From Chitinophagaceae bacterium (GTDB lineage: Bacteria; Bacteroidota; Bacteroidia; Chitinophagales; Chitinophagaceae): a DNA stretch of 61,171 nt. The notes beneath the pieces were generated by a model. It was not told the origin of the DNA. It did no database searches and saw only the letters and a program-made list of their open reading frames with translations. Location of the stretch: the NCBI GenBank assembly GCA_947381435.1, contig CANCVE010000014.1:1-61171 (forward strand), read 5' to 3'. Numbering within the stretch: the first letter of the stretch is position 1; each line of letters starts with the position of its first letter. The position numbers were made by a program, and so were the translations under genes. Positions 1 through 7,263 of the stretch are shown here, one piece after another.

Positions 1-415
1 TGCGGGTAATATCATCCCATTTATCCTTGTAGCGCAATACGGCTTCGCGGCATTTTTGGTTATAATCCTCCACGCTAATCTTCTTGCCAATATCTTCTTT
101 GGTAATGCCCAATTCCTTTTCTACACCTAATTCTACAGGCAAACCATGAGTATCCCAACCGCCCTTGCGCTTTACCTGAAAGCCTTGCATAGTCTTGTAT
201 CGGCACACCAAATCTTTTAATGTTCGTGATATTACGTGGTGAATGCCCGGCATACCGTTGGCACTTGGCGGCCCTTCGTAAAAAACAAACGGCACAGCAC
301 CTTCCCTTATCGAAACACTTTTCTCGAATGCACTATTCTCATCCCAACTTGCCAATACTTCCTTTTCTATCTTGGGCAAATTCAGCCCACCAAAATCTTT
401 GTATTTGTCGCTCAT
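1..415 (-). CDS. ileS: Isoleucyl-tRNA synthetase, N-terminal part (cut by window edge)
   Basis: Translating the minus strand from the ATG at 415 gives a protein beginning MSDKYKDFGG and continuing in frame to base 1, about 138 codons with no stop. It carries the class I synthetase nucleotide-binding signature as PSANGMPGIHH (the HIGH motif in its GIHH form) and the downstream GGWDTHGLPVE block typical of IleS. The enzyme charges tRNA-Ile in the cytoplasm. Only the start of the Rossmann fold is present; the editing domain, the KMSKS loop and the C-terminus lie outside the window. The plus-strand open frames here are shadows. The gene is followed upstream, to its right, by a repeat-rich spacer. 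Confidence 0.95.
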   Translation of the reverse strand, partial: MSDKYKDFGGLNLPKIEKEVLASWDENSAFEKSVSIREGAVPFVFYEGPPSANGMPGIHHVISRTLKDLVCRYKTMQGFQVKRKGGWDTHGLPVELGVEKELGITKEDIGKKISVEDYNQKCREAVLRYKDKWDDITR

Positions 416-588
416 AAGTCCTTTATATAATCAGCCGAAAGCTATTGCCTCCTTCTTTTTTAATGGCGGCGAAGGTATTAATAATTGATAATTGATAGTG
501 TATAATTGATTTGGCTACAAATAGGCGGATATATTAAGGTAAAGTTTGTTGTTTATATAGCTCTTTCTAGTGTTTATGATGTACATGG

Positions 589-816
589 TTTGCTATAAAC
601 GTCTACTCCCTTTGCCATCAACGTCTACTTGGTTTGCCATCGACGTCTACTCTCTTTGCCATCCGCGTCTACTTGGTTTGCCATAAACGTCTACCCTCTT
701 TGCCATCAACGTCTACTTGGTTTGCCATTAACGTCTACTCCCTTTGGCATCGACGTCTACTCTCTTTGCCATCAACGTCTACCCTCTTTGCCATCAACGT
801 CTACTTGGTTTGCCAT
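589..816. repeat. Tandem array of ten 22-bp repeats
   Basis: Ten head-to-tail 22-bp units occupy 589-808, and an eleventh stops after TTTGCCAT at 816. The consensus is TTTGCCAT, two variable bases, ACGTCTAC, then four bases that tend to alternate between ttgg and a pyrimidine-rich form (tccc, tctc, cctc). The variable dinucleotide is ca, cg, cc, aa or ta. Since 22 is not a multiple of three, every frame is scrambled, so the open frames across it are not credited as genes. The array sits in the 678-bp spacer between ileS and a small membrane-protein gene; nothing else in 416-588 or 817-980 looks coding. Its function is unknown. Confidence 0.93.
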
Positions 817-984
817 CCAAGCTGTATTTGATTACCAAAAGAAAGTAGATTTGTGGGTGATTTAGCAGCTACCATTTTAAATACTTAGCATGAAATATCT
901 TATTTATCAATTATAAATCATGAGTTTTTCAGCTAGACTCGCTAAAATATACTAGAGCTAGCGCATCGCCTATGGCGTATAAGC

Positions 985-1017
985 AACCCTAATAAGATTT
1001 GAAATCCTATTAGGGTT
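985..1017. terminator. Intergenic hairpin, perfect 10-bp arms
   Basis: AACCCTAATA (985-994) is the exact reverse complement of TATTAGGGTT (1008-1017), and the intervening bases can add a few inner pairs. No long T-run follows on either strand, so factor-independent termination is uncertain. It may be a repeat-type hairpin. It lies upstream of the small membrane-protein gene. Confidence 0.45.
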
Positions 1018-1093
1018 TGGGAAGGAAGTGGGGTGTTATTTGGGTAGATTATCTTTGTAAGTGAAATTAATCAATCTTTTATACTCCCAACTT

Positions 1094-1468
1094 ATGTACA
1101 ATTTTATATTTCGCTCTTCATATTCAAAACGGATTAAGCAAGGCTGTTCTGAAAAACTTTGTAAAATTATTGCTTGTACAAGGGTGATTTTTATTATTTC
1201 TCTTCACTTTATTCTTTTACTTGGCACCATAAAAATAAAACTAATTCACTTTGGGGTTATTAGCAAAGCTTTAGCGACTAAATACTTTCTTCCTGTTTGT
1301 TACTCATTTTTATTTTTAAGTTCTATAATTACCTTTTTCTATTACAGTAAAAATAAAATTGACAAATTGATGTTTAATCACATAGACAAAGACTCAGATA
1401 TAGTGTATGTGCTGTTTTTATATATCATGATTCCTATTATCTTGTCTATTATTTTACTTAATATCTAA
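1094..1468 (+). CDS. Small hypothetical membrane protein
   Basis: I do not recognise the family. From the ATG at 1094 the product is about 124 residues, very rich in Phe, Ile and Leu, with roughly three hydrophobic segments (around residues 28-48, 60-85 and 105-124) separated by Lys-rich turns, suggesting an inner-membrane protein. An in-frame GTG at 1061 would lengthen it by 11 residues, but a -7-like TATCTTTG at 1050-1057 would place the transcript start near or beyond 1061, so ATG is preferred. Codon use is AT-rich compared with the neighbours. It stands alone between ileS and the cell-wall recycling pair. Confidence 0.5.
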   Translation: MYNFIFRSSYSKRIKQGCSEKLCKIIACTRVIFIISLHFILLLGTIKIKLIHFGVISKALATKYFLPVCYSFLFLSSIITFFYYSKNKIDKLMFNHIDKDSDIVYVLFLYIMIPIILSIILLNI

Positions 1469-1704
1469 TACCTATTTACTTAATTAAAGTCTTACTGTAT
1501 TCAATATGGCAAGTAGTTTCTTTCAGCCCTTTATTCAGTGAATTGGTATAATATATTTCCCGTAAAACCACGTGCTTCACTAACATCTACTAGGCTAGCG
1601 TACACTAGTAGTGATTAAGATTACATTTTACAATGATATTCTCTATAATGCAAAAACAATAATCAGATAGGGTTACTTTCGTTTTTTTTAAATTAAACAG
1701 ACGA

Positions 1705-3144
1705 ATGGAATTGATTACAGCAGCTATTGAACAACTATTTAACAGTTATAAACATGAAACCATCACGCGTTTGGAGATGCTGCCACAAAGTGGTAGCGAT
1801 AGGCAATACTTCCGCATTTACACAAACTCCGCTTCGTACATTGCCACTTACAACATGAATGTGAAGGAGAATAATGCTTTTATTAGCTTCACCAATCATT
1901 TTATTGCAGCCGGTTTGCCTGTGCCTACCGTGTGTAGTGTAAATGAAGAACACACGATTTACATTCAGGAAGATAAGGGCGCAGAAAGCTTGCTGGATAA
2001 GATAACGCAGCACGGAAAGGATGATTATGTGTACGGACTGTATAAAAAAAGCCTGCAACAACTGGTAAGGATGCAGGTTTTGGGCGATAGAAACTTCGAT
2101 TATAATTGGTGCCTCACAGCAAAAGCATTTGGTAAGCAGGCCATCATCAGCGATTTGCTTTATTTTAAATATTATTTTCTAGATACCCTCCACATCCCTT
2201 ATGACAAACAAGCTTTGCTAGACGAGTTTGAAATATTGGGCAATTATCTGGGTCAAACGGAGCATCAGTATTTTATGTTTCGCGATTTTCAGGGGCGTAA
2301 TATCCTGATTAAAGATGAGGAAGTTTATTTTATAGACTATCAGGGCGGCATGAAAGGAGCGTTGCAATATGATGTGGCTAGTCTGCTTTGGCAAGCAAAA
2401 GCAGAGTTGAGTAACGAATGGAAAGATAGCCTGCTAGAATATTATATGGACGAAGCTGAGGCATTGCTGGAAAAGAAACTGGATAGGCCGGCATTTGTAA
2501 GCCAATACAATGGTTATGTGTTGATACGTTTGCTGCAAGTGCTTGGTGCGTATGGCTTCAGGGGATTGTTTGAACGTAAGGCACACTTTTTAACCAGCAT
2601 TCCATTGGCACTAAAGAATGTACAATTCTTTGTAAACAATAAAACGATTGGATTGAAAATGCCTGTGTTTGAGGCATTGCTACAACAAATAACTAGCGAT
2701 GAAATTGTAAAAAGGTTTACGCCAATTCAAGCATTTGAAACTACCCCATTGACCGTAGTGATAAATAGTTTTAGCTATCGCAAGGGTATTCCTGCGTGTG
2801 ATAATGAATCTGGCGGGGGATATGTGTTTGATATGCGTGCCATTTACAACCCTGGAAGATTTGATGAATACAAAAAACTAAGCGGTAAGGATAAGCCCGT
2901 GCAAGACTTTTTGGAACAAAGAACAAAGATGAATACATTTTTAAATAGTGTTTGGGACTTAATAGATGTGTCAATTGAGAATTATCTGGAGCGTGATTTT
3001 GAACATTTATCCATCAACTTTGGCTGTACGGGCGGTCAACATAGGAGTGTGTATGCGGCAGAACAAACAGCAAGGCATCTGCGCAATAAATACAAAGTAA
3101 AAGTAGTTTTATCGCACACAAATCAGGAGAACTGGGTTCGTTAA
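1705..3144 (+). CDS. AmgK-like sugar kinase fused to RapZ C-terminal domain
   Basis: The N-terminal ~330 residues have the aminoglycoside-phosphotransferase fold: a catalytic loop FRDFQGRNILI (in place of HGDxxxxN) and a metal-binding IDYQGG, as in AmgK, which phosphorylates N-acetylmuramate/GlcNAc at the anomeric carbon during peptidoglycan recycling. The C-terminal ~130 residues match the RapZ C-terminal domain: SFSYRKG, the VFDMRAIYNPGR block, then FGCTGGQHRSV and SHTNQENW. In enterobacterial RapZ this domain senses glucosamine-6-phosphate and binds small RNA; the P-loop kinase half of RapZ is absent here. The next gene is a MurU-like nucleotidyltransferase 87 bp downstream, which supports the AmgK/MurU salvage assignment. 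Whether the RapZ part senses an amino sugar here is inference. Confidence 0.8.
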   Translation: MELITAAIEQLFNSYKHETITRLEMLPQSGSDRQYFRIYTNSASYIATYNMNVKENNAFISFTNHFIAAGLPVPTVCSVNEEHTIYIQEDKGAESLLDKITQHGKDDYVYGLYKKSLQQLVRMQVLGDRNFDYNWCLTAKAFGKQAIISDLLYFKYYFLDTLHIPYDKQALLDEFEILGNYLGQTEHQYFMFRDFQGRNILIKDEEVYFIDYQGGMKGALQYDVASLLWQAKAELSNEWKDSLLEYYMDEAEALLEKKLDRPAFVSQYNGYVLIRLLQVLGAYGFRGLFERKAHFLTSIPLALKNVQFFVNNKTIGLKMPVFEALLQQITSDEIVKRFTPIQAFETTPLTVVINSFSYRKGIPACDNESGGGYVFDMRAIYNPGRFDEYKKLSGKDKPVQDFLEQRTKMNTFLNSVWDLIDVSIENYLERDFEHLSINFGCTGGQHRSVYAAEQTARHLRNKYKVKVVLSHTNQENWVR

Positions 3145-3145
3145 T

Positions 3146-3213
3146 CGTTGACCGATGTACCGTTTACCGTTTACCGATGGGGCTATTAACGGTTAACGGT
3201 ACATCGGTCAACG
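3146..3213. repeat. Long inverted repeat between the two recycling genes
   Basis: Two 28-bp arms (3146-3173 and 3186-3213) are complementary with two mismatches around a 12-base loop. The arms are built from repeated words such as ACCGTTTACCG and TTAACGG. It starts just after the kinase stop codon and ends shortly before the MurU-like start. There is no T-run, so it looks more like a REP-type or mRNA-stability hairpin than a terminator. Confidence 0.8.
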
Positions 3214-3231
3214 GTAAACAAAAATTAAACA

Positions 3232-3966
3232 ATGAAAGCACTCATATTAGCAGCAGGATTAGGAACGAGATTGCAACCTTTTACGTTGCATCATCCAAAG
3301 GCATTGGCGGTGGTGAATGGAAAAACATTGCTTCAAAGAAATGTAGAATACCTGCAACAACAAGGCATTACGGAACTGATAGTAAATGTGCACCATTTTC
3401 CTGATCAGATTATTAATGCCATAGAAACAAATAATGGATGGGGGAGTAAGATTTCTATTTCTGATGAATCGGATGCTGTACTAGAAACCGGCGGAGGGTT
3501 GCAAAAGGCAGCTTGGTATTTTGAAAAAGAAGAAAGTTTTGTGGTGATGAATGTAGATATGCTAACTACTTTGCCATTAACCAAAATGATACAGCAACAC
3601 GAAAACAATAATCCTTTGGCTACGCTAGCCATTACCGACAGAACTAGTAGCCGTTACTTACTTTTTGATGCCAACAATAAATTGTGTGGCTGGAAAAATA
3701 CGGCTACGCTTGAAGAAAAAGGGGCAGTGCTTAGTTATACCGAAACGCAGAAACTAGCCTTAGTGGCAAAAGCATTTAGTGGTATTCACGTTATTAATAC
3801 CAAAATATTCAACCTAATTGAACAACAAGGAAAGTTTTCTTTGATAGATGTTTATATGAGTCTTTGCTGCAACCACACCATTGAAGGCTTTAATCATTCG
3901 GATAGTTTATTGATTGATGTAGGTAAACCAGAACGCATTTTGAAGGCGGAGGGGCTGTTTTTTTGA
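3232..3966 (+). CDS. murU: MurU-like sugar-1-phosphate nucleotidyltransferase
   Basis: The 244-residue product begins MKALILAAGLGTRLQPFT, the canonical nucleotidyltransferase signature (GxGTRxxPxT), followed by HPKALAVVNGK with the substrate-lysine region. The metal-binding Asp occurs in NVDML near residue 105, and GIHVIN and LIDVGKPERI complete the fold. No hexapeptide-repeat acyltransferase domain follows, so it is the short MurU/RmlA-like form and not GlmU. Coupled to the upstream AmgK-like kinase, it would convert MurNAc-1-phosphate to UDP-MurNAc, bypassing de novo, fosfomycin-sensitive UDP-MurNAc synthesis. Mannose-1-phosphate guanylyltransferase is the main alternative; the neighbour favours MurU. 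Confidence 0.78.
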   Translation: MKALILAAGLGTRLQPFTLHHPKALAVVNGKTLLQRNVEYLQQQGITELIVNVHHFPDQIINAIETNNGWGSKISISDESDAVLETGGGLQKAAWYFEKEESFVVMNVDMLTTLPLTKMIQQHENNNPLATLAITDRTSSRYLLFDANNKLCGWKNTATLEEKGAVLSYTETQKLALVAKAFSGIHVINTKIFNLIEQQGKFSLIDVYMSLCCNHTIEGFNHSDSLLIDVGKPERILKAEGLFF

Positions 3967-3973
3967 GGTTTAC

Positions 3974-4032
3974 CGTATTACCGTTTACCGTTAACCGTGC
4001 GGGAACTTCGGTTAACGGTAAACGGTAATACG
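3974..4032. repeat. Perfect 24-bp inverted repeat between convergent genes
   Basis: CGTATTACCGTTTACCG... (3974-3997) pairs perfectly with 4009-4032 around an 11-base loop. It uses the same words as the hairpin at 3146-3213. It lies between the stop codons of the MurU-like gene and mgsA, so it could act as a bidirectional terminator, although no U-tract is present. Confidence 0.85.
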
Positions 4033-4033
4033 A

Positions 4034-4495
4034 TTAACTATTTACATTCCTCTTCAAATAAGCATTATAATCAGGGATGATGGCTTCGTAATCTTCGTAC
4101 ATAAATGGAGAAGTGATGATAAAGTCGGCGGTGGATCTATCGCAAGCCATCGGGATATTCCAAACCGCACATAAACGTAACAATGCTTTTACGTCAGTAT
4201 CATGTGGCTGTGCTTCCATCGGGTCCCAAAAGAAAATAACAATATCAATATCACCTGTAGCAATCAGGCTTCCTATCTGTTGGTCGCCGCCAAGAGGGCC
4301 ACTCAAAAACTTTTTTACTGGTCTATCTAAGGCTTCTTCCACCAATCTTCCTGTGGTTCCTGTGGCGTACAACTCATGTTTTGATAGTATTTGCTTATTA
4401 TGAGAAGCCCATTGAACCATATCTTCTTTTTTATGGTCATGTGCAATTAGTGCTATACACTTTCTTTGTGGAAGTTTTTTTGTTGTAGTTGACAT
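4034..4495 (-). CDS. mgsA: Methylglyoxal synthase
   Basis: This 153-residue cytoplasmic enzyme converts dihydroxyacetone phosphate to methylglyoxal and phosphate, a bypass of lower glycolysis under phosphate limitation. The family landmarks are present: ALIAHDHKK, the phosphate-binding ATGTTGR, catalytic GPLGGDQQIG (Asp71) and DPMEAQPHDTDVKALLR (His98, Asp101), at the same numbering as the E. coli enzyme. The size is normal for the family. It is convergent with the MurU-like gene and separated from it by the perfect inverted repeat at 3974-4032. The 159-bp AT-rich divergent spacer to the receiver gene probably holds both promoters. Confidence 0.97.
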   Translation of the reverse strand: MSTTTKKLPQRKCIALIAHDHKKEDMVQWASHNKQILSKHELYATGTTGRLVEEALDRPVKKFLSGPLGGDQQIGSLIATGDIDIVIFFWDPMEAQPHDTDVKALLRLCAVWNIPMACDRSTADFIITSPFMYEDYEAIIPDYNAYLKRNVNS

Positions 4496-4654
4496 TTAAT
4501 TAATATTTTATTTGAAAAAAAACGTTTATTTTGAGCAATATGTATCAGACTGTGAAAATATAATTACAGATTTGTGTTGCAAAGTATATATTTTTGGAAC
4601 ATTATTAGTTTATTTGAAACGTGAGATTCGGAATACCCCTAAACGAGAATAAAT

Positions 4655-5068
4655 ATGACAACCCCGCAAGAGTCAAATACGGCAATAAAAGTAATGGTTA
4701 TTGAAGACAATAAACCAATGCAATTGGTATTAAGTCATCATCTAAATACAAAATTTAAAGTCACTATTTTTCAAGATGGCTTTGAAGCAATGGCATATTT
4801 GCATGAGGGCAATGTGGTAGATATTATCATTTCTGATTTGAATACCCCAAGAATGAACGGTTATGAACTACTTGAACAACTAAGGACCAGTGGGTTTTTT
4901 AGTTCAATACCAGTTTTGGTATTGTCGGGAGAAGAGAGTACTGATACAAGAATTAAATGCTTGGAAGCTGGAGCAGATGACTATTTGGTTAAACCTTTTA
5001 ACCCTAGAGAATTAATGGCTAGGCTTAATGCAATTCTAAGAAGAACTGGTAAAATTTCAACTATTTAA
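4655..5068 (+). CDS. Single-domain response regulator (receiver)
   Basis: The 137-residue protein is a lone receiver domain. It has the acidic pair E17-D18, the phosphoacceptor D61 in ISDLNTPRMNGYELL, the conserved S91 in VLSGEES and K113 in LVKPFNPREL. No output domain follows, so it would signal through protein contacts. The next gene starts 6 bp downstream, so the two are almost certainly cotranscribed; that gene begins with a degenerate receiver fused to a sugar-phosphate transferase. This suggests the receiver controls exopolysaccharide initiation by partnering with the pseudo-receiver. Sequences resembling the Bacteroidetes -7 element lie upstream (4587-4616) but none is an exact match. 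Confidence 0.9.
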   Translation: MTTPQESNTAIKVMVIEDNKPMQLVLSHHLNTKFKVTIFQDGFEAMAYLHEGNVVDIIISDLNTPRMNGYELLEQLRTSGFFSSIPVLVLSGEESTDTRIKCLEAGADDYLVKPFNPRELMARLNAILRRTGKISTI

Positions 5069-5074
5069 TGCAGT

Positions 5075-6283
5075 ATGAACAATCTCCAAGAAAACAACAG
5101 CACCTCTTATATAGCTTTGATAGCCTTTCAAAAAGAAAACTACGAAGCACTTCAAACTTGTAACTTTAAAGGATACAAGTTATTAAATTTTGCCACAGGT
5201 ATTGAGTTCTTTTCTAAATGGGAAAGAGAAAAATTAAATGTAAAAGCCGTTTTAGTAGAAAGTGAAATACTTGGCCCTAATGGAGTAACCTTATTACAAA
5301 CACTTCAGCGCAAGCATTTTGTAAATGTTCCCTATTTTATTTTAACAAAAAATCTTGCAGGAAATCCACTTGGAGTTGCTTTAAAATTTGGGGTTGCAGA
5401 TGTTTTTAAACTACCCATAAAACCAAAAGTATTAGAGACAAGGGTTAATTTTCTGGTTGAAAGTTGGTCTTCTTTACACAATGAAGAAAAGGCAAATAAG
5501 GTAACTACTTTTAAAACACCATTAATAAAGCGAATTTTCGATGTAACCTTTGCAAGCTGTGCACTTTTAGCCTTGTCGCCAGTTATATTAATTGTGATTG
5601 TGCTTTTAAAACTAGAATCGAAAGGACCCGTATTTTACTACTCATTACGTGTAGGAACCGGTTATAAGATTTTTAAATTTTATAAGTTCAGGTCGATGTT
5701 TGTAAATGCTGACAAGCGTTTGAAAGACTTAAAACACCTGAATCAATATGCCTCTACAGCTACTGAAGCCGTAGAAGAAACAAATAATGACAACGATGAG
5801 CAATTGATGTGTGCAGACTGTTTACGTGCAGGCACAAAATGTCAGAAACCATTTTTTGCTGATGATAACCAATGGTGTGAAAAGAATTTTAGCGAATTGA
5901 AAAAGGCAAATGCAGGTTCGGCTTTCTTTAAATTAAAAGATGATCCTCGTATTACAAAAGTTGGAAAGGTTTTGCGCAATACGAGTATTGATGAATTACC
6001 TCAATTATGGAATGTGTTAATTGGCGACATGAGTATAGTTGGCAACCGTCCATTACCACTCTACGAAGCAGAGAAATTAACTACCGATAGATACTCCTTA
6101 CGTTTTATGGCTCCTGCAGGAATTACAGGACTATGGCAAGTAGAAAAACGTGGAAAAGGAGATATGAGTGAAGACGAACGATTAATGCTTGATAACAAAT
6201 ATGCTGAAAACCACAGCTTTGCAAATGACATTCGGTTGATTCTTAAAACGATACCTGCTTTATTCCAGTCGGAAAGCGTGTAG
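5075..6283 (+). CDS. Phosphoglycosyl transferase with N-terminal pseudo-receiver domain
   Basis: Residues ~1-130 look like a receiver that has lost its phosphoacceptor: the usual Asp position reads VLVESEILGPNG, while the KLPIKPKVLE lysine region remains. A hydrophobic helix (~155-180) follows, then the bacterial sugar-transferase core typical of WcaJ/WbaP-type enzymes: YKFRSM, KLKDDPRITKVGKVLR, SIDELPQLWNVL, GNRPLPLYEAE and APAGITGLWQV. These enzymes transfer a sugar phosphate to undecaprenyl phosphate to start polysaccharide synthesis at the inner membrane. A loop of ~50 residues inserted in the catalytic domain carries Cys in the spacing CADCLRAGTKC plus two more (QKPFF...WCEK), a possible metal or redox site. 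It is probably in an operon with the receiver gene. Confidence 0.88.
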   Translation: MNNLQENNSTSYIALIAFQKENYEALQTCNFKGYKLLNFATGIEFFSKWEREKLNVKAVLVESEILGPNGVTLLQTLQRKHFVNVPYFILTKNLAGNPLGVALKFGVADVFKLPIKPKVLETRVNFLVESWSSLHNEEKANKVTTFKTPLIKRIFDVTFASCALLALSPVILIVIVLLKLESKGPVFYYSLRVGTGYKIFKFYKFRSMFVNADKRLKDLKHLNQYASTATEAVEETNNDNDEQLMCADCLRAGTKCQKPFFADDNQWCEKNFSELKKANAGSAFFKLKDDPRITKVGKVLRNTSIDELPQLWNVLIGDMSIVGNRPLPLYEAEKLTTDRYSLRFMAPAGITGLWQVEKRGKGDMSEDERLMLDNKYAENHSFANDIRLILKTIPALFQSESV

Positions 6284-6355
6284 TAATAGTAGAGAGTTTT
6301 AAGAGGTAAGTTGAAAATCGTAAGTCGAGGGTTAACATTTGAAAAAACTTTGATG

Positions 6356-7012
6356 TTATGCTTTCAGGCTTGCAATTAAGTTGATGGTGAGTGCTATTAC
6401 AAATGTGTTTAAGCTAAAAGATAGTAGGCTATGAAACAAGGTGATTCGCCTAAATCTACGAGTCCTTGTTTCTACATCTGACACTTGAAAAGTCATACCA
6501 ATTACAAAAGCATAATAGGCAAAATCTAAATAGTCTGGACAGTCCTCATTCGGAAAGTCTAATCCACCACCGTGTTGAGTGGTGTCTTTTTTATCATTGC
6601 TATAATAGACGCGAGCATAATGAAACGTAAATGTGGTATGAACCATTACCCAAGATAACATTAGCCCCCCAATAGAAAAAGGCAAATAAACAATCTTTGG
6701 TATCCCTTCCGATTCGTGCGTAATCATTAGCATTAGCACAGCAATGATACTAGCAAATGAAGCCGTAAGAATAATCATGTAAACATACAGTAGGCTCCCA
6801 TCTTCATTTTTTGCTAGATGTCGTATTTCATGAGGCGTTCGTGTAAATATAATTAGCCAACTGGTAGATAACATCGTTAGTGCAAAAACATCCCAAAGTA
6901 CCATGAGGTGTAAAACTATTGTGAAATGAAAACCCAAAATGCAGAAATGAGCAATTAATGCCATTGCCAAGCTAATCAATAATCTATGAATAGGATGTGT
7001 TCGGAAAAGCAT
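6356..7012 (-). CDS. DUF1345 family membrane protein
   Basis: The 218-residue product has about five hydrophobic helices and the hallmark block GGGLDFPNEDCPDYLDF followed by GMTFQVSDVETRTRRFRR, which identifies DUF1345. No biochemical function is established for the family. Length is as expected. The gene is monocistronic, convergent with the phosphoglycosyl transferase and divergent from recN. Confidence 0.85.
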   Translation of the reverse strand: MLFRTHPIHRLLISLAMALIAHFCILGFHFTIVLHLMVLWDVFALTMLSTSWLIIFTRTPHEIRHLAKNEDGSLLYVYMIILTASFASIIAVLMLMITHESEGIPKIVYLPFSIGGLMLSWVMVHTTFTFHYARVYYSNDKKDTTQHGGGLDFPNEDCPDYLDFAYYAFVIGMTFQVSDVETRTRRFRRITLFHSLLSFSLNTFVIALTINLIASLKA

Positions 7013-7263
7013 ATGTATTAAATTAATTTGTTACTGGGCTGAGTAGCAAATCTACTGTAATTCATTTCTTTAATCCGTTACTAAACTTTTTGCACCCATA
7101 AATTATTAGGATTTGTATTACTTTTTGTTAATCTTCTATTGCCAATTTCAATCAAAAAACAAACTCAATATCCCCATTCATAAACAATCCATTTAGATAT
7201 GATACTTGCTGCTTATTTTTGAGACTCGTTTTTCTTCGAACCGTTTATAAAACAGTTTATTAA

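Noticed and set aside
220-430. Plus-strand ORFs at the left edge
   Set aside because: They are shadows of the minus-strand ileS frame.
589-816. CRISPR array
   Set aside because: The variable parts are only 2 and 4 bases and there are no cas genes in the window.
629-865. Open frames across the 22-bp repeats
   Set aside because: They result from repetitive DNA; a 22-bp unit shifts frame each time and there is no independent coding evidence.
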